This document shows positions 54,908 to 64,000 of a stretch of 64,000 nucleotides of DNA, one piece after another. Location of the stretch: positions 3,092,001-3,156,000 of the forward strand of contig NZ_JAUALB010000001.1 in assembly GCF_030345795.1 (NCBI RefSeq), given 5' to 3'. Under the pieces are notes generated by a model. The model had not been told where the DNA came from. It ran no database searches and was given only the letters and a program-made list of their open reading frames with translations. Source of the DNA: Micromonospora sp. WMMA1363. GTDB taxonomy: Bacteria; Actinomycetota; Actinomycetes; Mycobacteriales; Micromonosporaceae. A program made the translations under genes and the position numbers. Each line of letters begins with the position of its first letter. Position 1 is the stretch's first letter.

Positions 54908-56485
54908 ATGACCGAGGAAGCCGCCCAGCCCCCGACCTCCGGGGCGACGCCGCCCCCGGTGTCCGCGCCGGCCGACGGCACCCCGCCCTGGGCGTCGACC
55001 GACACGTCGTCCGCCCTCCCGCCACCGTCGGGTGGGGGGGCCAGCTTCACCTCCCGGTACGGGTTGGTCCGCCCGCGCGACGGCCGCTACCTGGCCGGCG
55101 TGTGCGCGGCGATCGGCCGGGCGACCAACACCGATCCGGTGCTGTGGCGGGTGTTGCTGGCGGTGCTCGGCTTCTTCGGCGGCATCGGCATCCTGGTGTA
55201 TGTCTCCGCCTGGCTGATCATCCCCGGCGAGGGCGACAGCGCCTCCCCGGTCGAGTCGATGCTGGGCCGGGGGCGGTCCAGCATGTCCCCGGTCACCGTG
55301 ATCGTCCTCAGCATTCTGGTGGCGGTCAGCTTCGCGTTCATCGTCACCGACGCGTTCCGGGCGGTGCTGCTGGGCGCGGCCATCCTGGTCTGCGGGGCGC
55401 TGCTGCTCAACCGCGACCGGCCCGCCGGCCCGCCGGTCGGTGCCGCGCCCCCCGGCCCGGTCGCCCCGCCACCCGGCCCGGTCCCACCGGTCAGCTACCC
55501 CGCGCCGGCCGGCTACGCGGTGCCCTGGCCGGCTGCGGCCGCGCCGGCCGTCGCCCCGGCCATGCAGTCCGGTCCGGCCAGCCCTACGCCAACGGCTGAG
55601 CCGACCGTGCCGCTGCCCGCGCCCCCGGGAACCGCGGCCGAACCGACCGCCGAGTTGCCCCTGTCGTCGCCGGGCGAGACGGCACCGGCAGCCTGGGGCG
55701 GGGTGGGCGGCGTGACGTCGACGGCATGGGGCGGGGTGGGCGGCACGGCCGCACCTGCACCCCCGGGCGGATACCGGCCGGCGTTCGCCCCGCACGGCCC
55801 GTACGCCGGATCAACTCCGCCGCCGAGGCCGCCGGCCGCACCGCCGAAGCGGCCGCGGGAGCGGTCGGCGCTGGGTGCGGTGACCTTCTCACTGATCTTC
55901 CTCGCCCTCGGCGTGGTGGCCGTCCTCGATCTGCTGGACGTGTTTCCGGTCGGCGCGTCGGCATACTTCGCCGCCGTTCTGACCGTTGTCGGCCTCGGCC
56001 TGCTCGTCGGCACCTGGTTCGGCCGCGCCCGGTGGCTGATCGCCCTCGGCCTGGTGACCGCCGCCGCGCTGGCGGTGGCGACCGTCGCCGGTTCCTACGA
56101 CCGCATCCGGGGGGTGGACGGTGCGGTGACCTGGGCTCCGGCCAGCCACGCCGACCTCGCCACCCGGTACGAGAACAGCTTCGGCGATGCGGTGCTCGAC
56201 CTACGTGCGGTGGACTTCACCACGTGGGACACCGAGATCACCCTCGCGGTCAACTTCGGCGAGGCAACCGTGGTGGTGCCGCCCGACGTCGACGTGACCG
56301 TCACGGCCGACGTCAACGCTGGTGACGCCGTCGTCTTCGGCCGCCGGCCCGGGACGCCGGGCGAGCGCGGCGGCCTCGACGGACCGCTGCTGGAGACCAC
56401 CGACCTGGGCGCGGACGGACCCGGCGGCGGGAAGCTGCGCCTCTTCGTCCACGTCAACGCCGGCGAACTGGAGGTGACCCGGTGA
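54908..56485 (+). CDS. PspC-domain protein with LiaF-like C-terminus
   Basis: This 525-residue protein has a Pro-rich N-terminus and a PspC domain (about residues 50-115: GRYLAGVCAAIGRATNTDPVLWRVLLAVLGFFGGIGILVYVSAWLIIP). Two helices follow, then a long Pro/Ala linker (about 175-315), four more helices, and a beta-rich C-terminal domain with AVLDLRAVDF, EITLAVNFGEATVVVPPDVDVTVTADVNAG, as in LiaF/DUF2154 proteins. In LiaFSR systems LiaF restrains the kinase. Here it is divergent from the PspC-kinase/regulator pair, so it is both likely partner and target. Its stop overlaps the next gene. Confidence 0.88.
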   Translation: MTEEAAQPPTSGATPPPVSAPADGTPPWASTDTSSALPPPSGGGASFTSRYGLVRPRDGRYLAGVCAAIGRATNTDPVLWRVLLAVLGFFGGIGILVYVSAWLIIPGEGDSASPVESMLGRGRSSMSPVTVIVLSILVAVSFAFIVTDAFRAVLLGAAILVCGALLLNRDRPAGPPVGAAPPGPVAPPPGPVPPVSYPAPAGYAVPWPAAAAPAVAPAMQSGPASPTPTAEPTVPLPAPPGTAAEPTAELPLSSPGETAPAAWGGVGGVTSTAWGGVGGTAAPAPPGGYRPAFAPHGPYAGSTPPPRPPAAPPKRPRERSALGAVTFSLIFLALGVVAVLDLLDVFPVGASAYFAAVLTVVGLGLLVGTWFGRARWLIALGLVTAAALAVATVAGSYDRIRGVDGAVTWAPASHADLATRYENSFGDAVLDLRAVDFTTWDTEITLAVNFGEATVVVPPDVDVTVTADVNAGDAVVFGRRPGTPGERGGLDGPLLETTDLGADGPGGGKLRLFVHVNAGELEVTR

Positions 56486-56973
56486 GGGCACACCGCACCG
56501 ACCTCGTGTCCCTGGCGTTCGGGCTGCTCTTCGTCGGCCTGGCCGGCTGGTGGTTGGTCGCCCGGTTGCTCGGGTTGGTGCTGCCGCCGGTCGGCTGGTT
56601 CCTGGCCGGCGCGCTGCTGTTGACCGGCGTGCTCGGGCTGGTGGGCGCGCTGCGCGCCGCCAACTCCACCCGTCCGGCCGGGCCGGACGGCGCCGCCGGG
56701 CCGGAGCCCGGGCGCCCGGAGCCCGAGTTCGCGGCCGGGCGGAGCGACTGGGCGGAGGACGTGGAACGGTGGCCGGACACCCGCCACCAGGAGTGGGACG
56801 TGTCCGCGCCGGTGTCGGGCGGCCCGGCGACCGGCAACGCGGACCGGACGGAGGCCGACGAGTGGCCGACCGGGGCGGTCACCGACCACCGCACCGGCGC
56901 CGTCGAAGACCGACGGGCGGACGTTACCGGGGACGGCCCGCCGGGCCCACCCGCCGGTGACGGCCGTCGCTGA
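56482..56973 (+). CDS. Small two-helix membrane protein, unknown
   Basis: This 163-residue protein has two hydrophobic helices (about residues 8-30 and 35-55) and a polar, acidic C-terminal tail of roughly 105 residues rich in Asp, Glu, Gly and Pro. I recognise no family. The GTG start overlaps the stop of the LiaF-like gene (GTGA), so it belongs to the same envelope-stress operon. Confidence 0.7.
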   Translation: MRAHRTDLVSLAFGLLFVGLAGWWLVARLLGLVLPPVGWFLAGALLLTGVLGLVGALRAANSTRPAGPDGAAGPEPGRPEPEFAAGRSDWAEDVERWPDTRHQEWDVSAPVSGGPATGNADRTEADEWPTGAVTDHRTGAVEDRRADVTGDGPPGPPAGDGRR

Positions 56974-57135
56974 CCACAGCGATGCGTCGGCCGCGCGCCG
57001 GCGCATATGCTGGCCGGTGGAACCCGACCAGGCCACCGTCCACACCTGCCGGTCCGGCCGCGGCCGACGGCCGGATCCGGCCGTCGGCCGGATCCGTCGC
57101 AACCGTCGCCTCGACCCGTCAGGAGCCCGCCCGAC

Positions 57136-58389
57136 ATGACCCAGTCCCCCGCCGTGCGCCCCTCCGGCCGGTCCGGTCCGGTCCGCATCGGCGAGCGCGC
57201 CGCCCGGACCCTCGTCGCCGAGTTCGCGCGGATCAACGACCCGAAAGCCGCTCTCCTGGTCGGCGCCAGCCCGGAGTCTCCGGTGCTCGCCGCGGCGATC
57301 GAGGCGCTGCTGCCCGGCGACACGCTCACCGTGGTGCCGGCCGCGTCGGCGAGCGCCACGCTGCTGCGCGAGCACGTCGCCGCGCAGGGCAGCTGGGTGG
57401 CGGAGCGGGTGCGCGTCGTCGGCGACCTGACCGAGGCTGAGGTCGCGGCCGTCGCCATCGTCGGGGAGCCGTTCACCGGGTCCGCCGAAGAGACCCGCGC
57501 CGCCGTCGAGGGGCTGGGAAAGTACCTGGCCGGCGGTGCGGTCCTCACCGTCGCCGCGCCGGTCGCCCCGGGCCGCACCGCCGGCGCCGCCGACGAGCTG
57601 GACCGCCAGGGCGCGCTGCACGGCGTCGGCAGTGACCTGGTGCTGCGCAACAACCCGCCGCTGCGGGTGCACCGGCTCCGCTTCACTCCGGTGGACGCCG
57701 CCGCGGCCGACCGGCTGGCTCCGGCGTACCGGCCGTCCAGCGTGCCGCTGACCCGCACCATGCGCATCGATTCCAACGGCGTGGCTGCCGCGGGTGTCGC
57801 GCTCGGTCTGGCGGCGCTGAGCCGGCTGACCCGGCCGAAGTCGAAGCTGTGGCTGCTGCCCGCCCTGGCCGCGGCCCCGGTGGCTGCCTTCTTCCGCGAC
57901 CCGGAACGGGACGTTCCGGAGGACCCGTCGGCGGTGGTCGCCGCCGCGGACGGCCAGGTGCTCTCCGTGCAACGGCTGCACGACGAGCGCTTCGGCGAGG
58001 GCGAGTGGTTGCGGATCGCGGTCTTCCTGTCGGTGCTCGACGTACACGTCAACCGCGCCCCCGTGGCCGGTAAGGTGGTCGACTACTTCGTGGCCGACGG
58101 CGGCTTCGCCAACGCGATGAAGCCGGAGGCGGAGCACAACGTGGCCGCGTACACGGTGTTGGACACGGCTCACGGCACGGTGGTGGTGGCCCAGCGGACC
58201 GGGCTGATCGCCCGGCGGATCGTGCAGCGGGCGCCGATCGGAGCGCTGCTGGCGAAGGGCGAACGGTTCGGCCTTATCCGGTTCGGTTCGCGTACCGACG
58301 TCTACCTGCCCGCCGAGGCCGCGGAGCCGCTGGTCGGGCCGGGCGACACGGTGGTCGGCGGGTCGTCCGTCATCGCCCGCTGGCGCTGA
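57136..58389 (+). CDS. psd: Phosphatidylserine decarboxylase proenzyme with N-terminal methyltransferase-like domain
   Basis: This protein is 417 residues from the ATG at 57136. About 200 N-terminal residues have a Rossmann-like pattern (KAALLVGASPESPVLAAAI, DTLTVVPA) resembling SAM-dependent methyltransferases but without a clear SAM loop. The C-terminal half is the decarboxylase, with FFRDPERDVPEDPSAVVAAADGQV, VFLSVLDVHVNRAPVAGKV and the self-cleavage site FGSRTD, where Ser385 becomes the pyruvoyl group. The product is phosphatidylethanolamine. It faces pssA, the previous step of the pathway, across a terminator. Confidence 0.9.
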   Translation: MTQSPAVRPSGRSGPVRIGERAARTLVAEFARINDPKAALLVGASPESPVLAAAIEALLPGDTLTVVPAASASATLLREHVAAQGSWVAERVRVVGDLTEAEVAAVAIVGEPFTGSAEETRAAVEGLGKYLAGGAVLTVAAPVAPGRTAGAADELDRQGALHGVGSDLVLRNNPPLRVHRLRFTPVDAAAADRLAPAYRPSSVPLTRTMRIDSNGVAAAGVALGLAALSRLTRPKSKLWLLPALAAAPVAAFFRDPERDVPEDPSAVVAAADGQVLSVQRLHDERFGEGEWLRIAVFLSVLDVHVNRAPVAGKVVDYFVADGGFANAMKPEAEHNVAAYTVLDTAHGTVVVAQRTGLIARRIVQRAPIGALLAKGERFGLIRFGSRTDVYLPAEAAEPLVGPGDTVVGGSSVIARWR

Positions 58390-58393
58390 TCTC

Positions 58394-58448
58394 CGGATCG
58401 CGGCCGAAGGGGCGCCACGGAGATCCGTGGCACCCCTTCGGCGATCCG
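58394..58448. terminator. Long bidirectional terminator between psd and pssA
   Basis: An interrupted stem pairs CGGATC with GATCCG, GCCGAAGGGG with CCCCTTCGGC and CCACGG with CCGTGG, with loop AGAT. It fills the gap between the two convergent genes. Confidence 0.85.
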
Positions 58449-58452
58449 GGTG

Positions 58453-59397
58453 TCAGACGGCGCGACGCTGGCGCAGCCAGAGCACCGGCCCGCTGAGCAG
58501 ATAGCCCACCACGACCAGGGCGAAAGTGAGCCGGATGTCGACCAGCGCGCCCAGCACCGGGGCCAGCCAGACCCACGCCGGCAACGTCACCAGTCGGGCG
58601 AGTTTCGCGTACGGGAAGCTGGAGACCATGGCGAAGGCGAGCAGCGCCACCCCGCCGACCAACACCAGCCCGGACACCGGCAGCCCAATGGCGACCGTCA
58701 GGGCGAGCACGGCGGCGGCCATCGTGGTCGGCACGCCGCAGAAGAACCGACCGTCCCTCGGCGAGACGTTGAACCGGGCAAGCCGGATCGCGGCACACGC
58801 CGCGACGAGGGCACACGCCACAGCGGCGGCCGCGGGCGGCACGGAGCCGGCGAGCGAGGCATAGACCACCACCGGGGCGGCGAGCCCGAAGGAGCACATG
58901 TCAGCCAGCGAGTCCATCTGCGCGCCGAACGGGCTGACCACGCCGAGCTTGCGGGCCAGGGCGCCGTCGAGACCGTCGAAGGCCACACAGGCGATCAGAC
59001 AAAGGGCCGCCACCCGAACCTCGCCCTGCATGGCGAGGAAGATCGCCAGCATGCCCAGCAGCAGGCTGGCGAGGGTGCAGGCGTTCACCACCGCGAACTT
59101 CATCCGGCGGGCGACGGTCCGCTCACCGGGGAGCAGCGGAATCGACATCGCGGCCGGCTCGTCGGCCACCGGCGCCGGGGCGGGGGCGGGGCTGACCGGG
59201 ACGACGGCCTCGACCTCGGCGTACCGGCCGTACCGGGGGTCCGCGTACCTGCGTTTGACGAGCGCCACATCGGTGCCGGCACGAAGGTCGCCGTCGCGGC
59301 GACCGACCCGAACCAGCAGCACCTGGCGGGCGAACGTACTGCTGCGGCGCAGCCGGCCCGCCCAGCGGCGCCCTGCGGGGCGCGGACTGTCAGTCAC
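58453..59397 (-). CDS. pssA: CDP-diacylglycerol--serine O-phosphatidyltransferase
   Basis: This CDP-alcohol phosphatidyltransferase is about 314 residues. The full motif DGLDGALARKLGVVSPFGAQ plus MDSLAD is present, with the metal-binding Asp residues. Several helices follow (SFGLAAPVVVYASLAG, VCALVAACAAIRLARF). It makes phosphatidylserine, which Psd decarboxylates. The catalytic core begins around MSIPLLPGERTVARRMK (ATG 59148). I extended to the GTG at 59397 because the roughly 80 basic residues upstream look protein-like. The start is uncertain, and the frame is open to 59529. Confidence 0.85.
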   Translation of the reverse strand: MTDSPRPAGRRWAGRLRRSSTFARQVLLVRVGRRDGDLRAGTDVALVKRRYADPRYGRYAEVEAVVPVSPAPAPAPVADEPAAMSIPLLPGERTVARRMKFAVVNACTLASLLLGMLAIFLAMQGEVRVAALCLIACVAFDGLDGALARKLGVVSPFGAQMDSLADMCSFGLAAPVVVYASLAGSVPPAAAAVACALVAACAAIRLARFNVSPRDGRFFCGVPTTMAAAVLALTVAIGLPVSGLVLVGGVALLAFAMVSSFPYAKLARLVTLPAWVWLAPVLGALVDIRLTFALVVVGYLLSGPVLWLRQRRAV

Positions 59398-59812
59398 ACG
59401 ACGCCGGCGCCATGGGGCTCTCGGCACGTTTCCTCCATCACCGGATCGGCTCACCGCTTCGGCGGCGTGTGCCCGGCTGTCTCGTGCCGGGCCTTGCTGG
59501 CCCGGCAGCCGCTTTGCGGAGTACACCATCGCATAGGGGAACGGGGATTGGCGATAGCTGCCGGCGGTACTTAAATCTCCCTTAAGTCGCGCGAACTACG
59601 CCATTCTTCCCATCTCGGATGAAGTCCTCCACCTCGGATGACATCGCCCGTTTCGGCGCCAACTCCCTCACCTGAATGTACCGGACCTGGTCGACGTCGT
59701 CGCATCGACCGATCCCAGTGCCATCAGGTGCCCGGTTTCCGCCCTGATGCCCACCGGGCAAGGTCACGGTGACTGGGTCCGTCCGCAGGGACGGCCCGGC
59801 GGGGCGGACGCT
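59398..59812. other. Interval between pssA and Nudix gene 1
   Basis: There is no gene I can support. It contains a hairpin GCCGGGCC-TTGCT-GGCCCGGC (59486-59506) and an AT-rich dyad ACTTAA-N7-TTAAGT (59569-59587). The stretch 59530-59720 is noticeably less GC-rich than its surroundings. A 61-codon minus-strand frame (59582-59767) is possible but has no recognised features. Confidence 0.4.
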
Positions 59813-60721
59813 TCAGCGGACACGGCCCATGATCGCCCGGGATGCGATGTCGGTAAGTGGGAGGTCGGCGAGCCGCCCGGCCGGGAACCACGCGGCATCC
59901 GCCGTCGACCCCCCGGCCAACTCGGTCACCTGGGGTTCGGTTGGCTCGTCGACCGCCACCCGGTAGACCACCCGCACGCCGTGCCAGTCCAGCGGACGTC
60001 CCTCCGGCCCGAACGCCGCAGGGTTGTGCAGGTTGTCCACGCCGACCAGCTCCACCACCCGCCCGAACTGGCCCGCCTCCTCCACCAGCTCGCGCAGCAG
60101 CGCGGGCTCCGGCGCCTCGCCGTGGTCGGTGCCGCCACCGGGCAGGTGCCAGCGCCCGGCACCCGGGTAGCCGTCCGCGATCAGGGACATCAGTATCCGC
60201 CCCCCGGGGTCGGTGACCAGCCCGTATGCGCCGAAGCGCTGCCGTCGGTCGGCCGACACCGGCGCGAAGGGCGCCCGGCGACGCAGTGCCCCCGACGGCA
60301 GTGGGGTGACCGGCAGGCCGAGCACCTCGGCGGTGAACGGCAGCAAGGGCAGGACCGCCGCTTCGGCGGGAGTCAGCCAGCAGGCCAGGTCGGCGCTGCC
60401 GTGCCGCTCGGCGCGCCGCATTCCGCCGAGCGGCGCGAGGTCGAACACCAGGCGGTCGGTGTGCAGGGCGACCCCGAGGTCCGGGTACGGCAGCACGTCG
60501 GCCACCGCCGCCCGAAGGCCGGCCACCCCGACCGTCAGCCCGGTCTCCTCGGCGACCGCACGAACCACCGCGTACGCGGGGTGCTCGGCGTGCTCGATCC
60601 CGCCACCGGGAAGCGACCACACCCCGGGAAAGTCCGCGGCAGCCGACCCGCGTGCGAGTAGCACCCGGTCGCCCGCGTCCCGTAGCACGCCGTATGCCGC
60701 CACCCGTCGCCGCTGCTCCAC
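59813..60721 (-). CDS. Double-Nudix hydrolase 1
   Basis: This 302-residue protein has two Nudix domains. The N-terminal box reads GGIEHAEHPAYAVVRAVAEETGL, in which the first Glu of the RExxEE core is Ala. The C-terminal box GGTDHGEAPEPALLRELVEEAGQ fits the consensus Gx5Ex7REUxEExGU. The second domain should bind Mg2+ and hydrolyse a nucleoside-diphosphate-linked substrate, while the first may be impaired. It is adjacent to a paralogue of the same two-domain design. GGGGGGAG precedes the GTG. Confidence 0.88.
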   Translation of the reverse strand: MEQRRRVAAYGVLRDAGDRVLLARGSAAADFPGVWSLPGGGIEHAEHPAYAVVRAVAEETGLTVGVAGLRAAVADVLPYPDLGVALHTDRLVFDLAPLGGMRRAERHGSADLACWLTPAEAAVLPLLPFTAEVLGLPVTPLPSGALRRRAPFAPVSADRRQRFGAYGLVTDPGGRILMSLIADGYPGAGRWHLPGGGTDHGEAPEPALLRELVEEAGQFGRVVELVGVDNLHNPAAFGPEGRPLDWHGVRVVYRVAVDEPTEPQVTELAGGSTADAAWFPAGRLADLPLTDIASRAIMGRVR

Positions 60722-60826
60722 GGACCCGCTCCCCCCCGCACCGACACTTCGTCGATCACGAAACTATCGCCGTCGACACCGGCGCGCCCGACGACAACTC
60801 CATGATCACCGAAGCGCGAGGCGACG

Positions 60827-61774
60827 TCACGTGAGGCGGGCGGCCTGAACGGCCTCGGCGGTGACCTCCGTCAGACGATCGGTCGGTAGAGCGCCGAGTT
60901 CGTCGCGGGCGAACCAGCGGGCCTCGCAGGTCGAACCGCCCACGTCGACGACCGTGGGTGGGGCGGGCTGGTCGACCACGACCCGATAGAAGGCGCGGAC
61001 CCCGTGCCAGTCGATCGGGTACCCCTCCGGGCCGAGCGAGGCGGCGTCCCGGTGACTCACCACGCCGAGCAGCTCGACCAGCCGGCCGGTCTGCCCGGTC
61101 TCCTCGACCAGTTCCCGGATCAGGGCGGCGCCCGGCTGCTCGCCGTAGTCGGTGCCGCCGCCGGGCAGGTGCCAACAGCCGGCCCCCGGATACCCGTCGG
61201 AGACCCGGGTGAGCAGCACCCGCCCGTCCGGGTCGGTGACCACCGCGTACGCGGCGAAACGCTGCGCCCGGTGCAGGCCGTCCGGCCCAGGCACCGCGTA
61301 GAAGGAGGGAAACTCGGGCGGCTCGTCGGGGACGATGTCCGCCGAGGCGCCGGGCAATCCCAGGGCACGAGCCGTGAACGACCGCAGCGGCAGCTCGCGG
61401 ACCTGGTCGAGGGTGAACCACCGGGCCAGGTCGGTGGGCCGGCCGACCCGGTCGGTAAGCGTCCCGCCTCGGACCGAAACATGGTAGAGAAGACGGTCGG
61501 TATGGATGGTAATGCCCCGTTCGGGCAACGCCCGCATGTCGGCCAACACGTCCTTCAGGCCGGCGACACTGACCGAGAGGCCGGTCTCGGCCGCGGTCTC
61601 GCGAACAACGGTGTGGTGGGGATCCTCGCCGTGGTCGACGGCACCACCGGGCAACGACCACGTGCCGGGGGTGCCGGAGCGCTCCGACGCGCGGACCAGC
61701 AACACCCGGCCGACTGAATCAGCACAGACTGCGTATGCCGCGATCCTGCGGAGCGGCTCCAGCATGGTGGTCAC
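60827..61774 (-). CDS. Double-Nudix hydrolase 2
   Basis: This protein is about 315 residues with the same architecture as its neighbour. The first box GGAVDHGEDPHHTVVRETAAETGL has Ala for the first Glu of the EE pair. The second, GGTDYGEQPGAALIRELVEETGQ, is intact. Shared segments (DGYPGAG.WHLPGGGTD.GE, IDWHGVR.FYRV.VD) show the two genes arose by tandem duplication. The start could be the GTG at 61774 (GGAGGAG 11 nt upstream) or the ATG at 61765. The substrate is unknown. Confidence 0.88.
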   Translation of the reverse strand: MTTMLEPLRRIAAYAVCADSVGRVLLVRASERSGTPGTWSLPGGAVDHGEDPHHTVVRETAAETGLSVSVAGLKDVLADMRALPERGITIHTDRLLYHVSVRGGTLTDRVGRPTDLARWFTLDQVRELPLRSFTARALGLPGASADIVPDEPPEFPSFYAVPGPDGLHRAQRFAAYAVVTDPDGRVLLTRVSDGYPGAGCWHLPGGGTDYGEQPGAALIRELVEETGQTGRLVELLGVVSHRDAASLGPEGYPIDWHGVRAFYRVVVDQPAPPTVVDVGGSTCEARWFARDELGALPTDRLTEVTAEAVQAARLT

Positions 61775-61919
61775 GGAGCTAAATTCTCCTCCGGAACGCG
61801 TTACCACCACCGAGAAGAGTCGGATTCCTGACTCTCGACTCCCACCTCAGGGACGGTTCAGGGTAGGTGTCCGGGCGGTCACCGAGGTCGATCCGGCGCC
61901 GGGCGGAGACCGTGGAGAC

Positions 61920-62327
61920 ATGACGACCACCGGTATTCCCCAGCCCCCGTACAAGCAGCTCCGCCGCCCCGTCACCGACCGGATGGTCGCCGGGGTGGCC
62001 AGTGGAGTCGGCCGGTACTTCAGCGTCGACCCCACCCTGGTCCGGGTGATCTTCGCGGTCACCGGACTGCTGACCGGCGGGCTCGCGCTGCTCGCGTACC
62101 CGATCATGTGGTTCCTGATGCCGGAGGAGCCGGCCGGCGCGCCCGCCTGGCCGCACCCGACGGCCGCCGCCACCGCGCAGCCGGCGACCCACCCGACCGC
62201 GTTCGCGACCAACCAGCCGGCGACACGCCCCACCGCCACCGAGCCGGCGACAGCGACCAGGCCGACCACCGGTCCCACGCCGGAGTCCCGGCCGGTGCCT
62301 CAACCGCCGACGCCGCCGGCGTCGTGA
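61920..62327 (+). CDS. PspC-domain small membrane protein
   Basis: This 135-residue protein has a PspC domain (residues 12-75: LRRPVTDRMVAGVASGVGRYFSVDPTLVRVIFAVTGLLTGGLALLAYPIMWFLMPEE) and a Thr/Ala/Pro-rich tail of 60 residues. GGAGAC precedes the ATG. It is the third PspC-containing gene in the last 11 kb and is probably part of the same membrane-stress response. It lies between the divergent Nudix genes and the convergent guaA. Confidence 0.88.
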   Translation: MTTTGIPQPPYKQLRRPVTDRMVAGVASGVGRYFSVDPTLVRVIFAVTGLLTGGLALLAYPIMWFLMPEEPAGAPAWPHPTAAATAQPATHPTAFATNQPATRPTATEPATATRPTTGPTPESRPVPQPPTPPAS

Positions 62328-62332
62328 GCCCG

Positions 62333-63888
<1,556 letters not shown>

Positions 63889-64000
63889 GTGCAGCAAGCC
63901 TACCCACCGTCACCACGGGTTCGGCCCCGACCCGGCGGTGTGGCGGGGTGCGGGTGCGGAAAGCCCCGGCGCTACGAAGGCGTCAACGACGGGACCCGTC

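Noticed and set aside
56095..58173. A 692-codon minus-strand frame opposite psd and the PspC gene
   Set aside because: Composition is typical of an opposite-strand shadow; the plus-strand genes have clear domains and coupled starts.
59582..59767. 61-codon minus-strand frame between pssA and Nudix gene 1
   Set aside because: Less GC-rich region with a protein-like stretch, but no family, no convincing ribosome binding site and no conserved motif; too weak to call.

Overview
The window is about 64 kb of high-GC DNA from a filamentous-type actinomycete. GTG starts are frequent, many genes overlap by 4 bp, and many genes carry a TANNNT box 6-9 nt upstream of the start codon with no ribosome binding site, as expected for leaderless mRNAs. 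Gene content and order (purN/purH, DUF6350, sucD/sucC, a B12-binding mutase small subunit, M23 peptidases, pcrA) resemble the chromosomal core of Micromonosporaceae and Streptomyces. My best guess is a Micromonospora/Salinispora-like chromosome. I see no rRNA, tRNA, CRISPR array, insertion sequence, prophage or attachment site.

Layout. 1-8.5 kb: edge of a sensor kinase/response regulator pair, a DUF4386 protein, ychF, a peptidase E-like protein, a divergent MarR regulator/EamA exporter pair, and an Ada-AlkA plus Ogt alkylation-repair operon. 8.5-18.6 kb: a heterodimeric ABC exporter, valS, and a four-gene overlapping ABC operon with two ATPases and two permeases. 18.7-26.6 kb: a DM13 protein, an APS kinase fused to a degenerate ATP-sulfurylase domain, a DeoR regulator-galT operon, then icd, mdh and folD. 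27-32.7 kb: a complete peptide-importer operon (SBP, two permeases, two ATPases). 32.7-45.2 kb: an in-frame purN-purH gene, a CD225 protein, a decayed proline-rich gene, DUF6350, DUF4190, sucD-sucC, a B12 mutase small subunit, two M23 endopeptidases and pcrA. 45.2-52 kb: chorismate mutase behind a Tyr/Phe-rich leader peptide and terminator, then a second peptide-importer operon on the other strand. 52-64 kb: a PIG-L deacetylase, a PspC-type envelope-stress kinase/regulator with divergent LiaF-like genes, psd and pssA for phosphatidylethanolamine synthesis, two adjacent double-Nudix proteins, another PspC protein and guaA.

How it fits together. Much of the window is core metabolism: TCA cycle (icd, mdh, sucCD), one-carbon and purine synthesis (folD, purNH, guaA), aromatic amino acids (chorismate mutase), translation (valS) and repair (pcrA, ada-alkA, ogt). 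Around it are transport operons and envelope-maintenance genes. Convergent gene pairs are separated by long perfect hairpins.

The most interesting signal is the apparent ribosome-mediated attenuator before chorismate mutase (45336-45488). It has a promoter, a probably leaderless 22-codon leader peptide containing Tyr-Phe-Tyr-Tyr-Tyr, a hairpin that begins on the Tyr codons, and a 15-bp perfect terminator. Other notable points are the purN-purH fusion, the inactive-looking sulfurylase domain on APS kinase, the twin double-Nudix genes with decayed N-terminal Nudix boxes, an insertion in AlkA, and two peptide-importer operons that both place a strong hairpin directly after the binding-protein gene.
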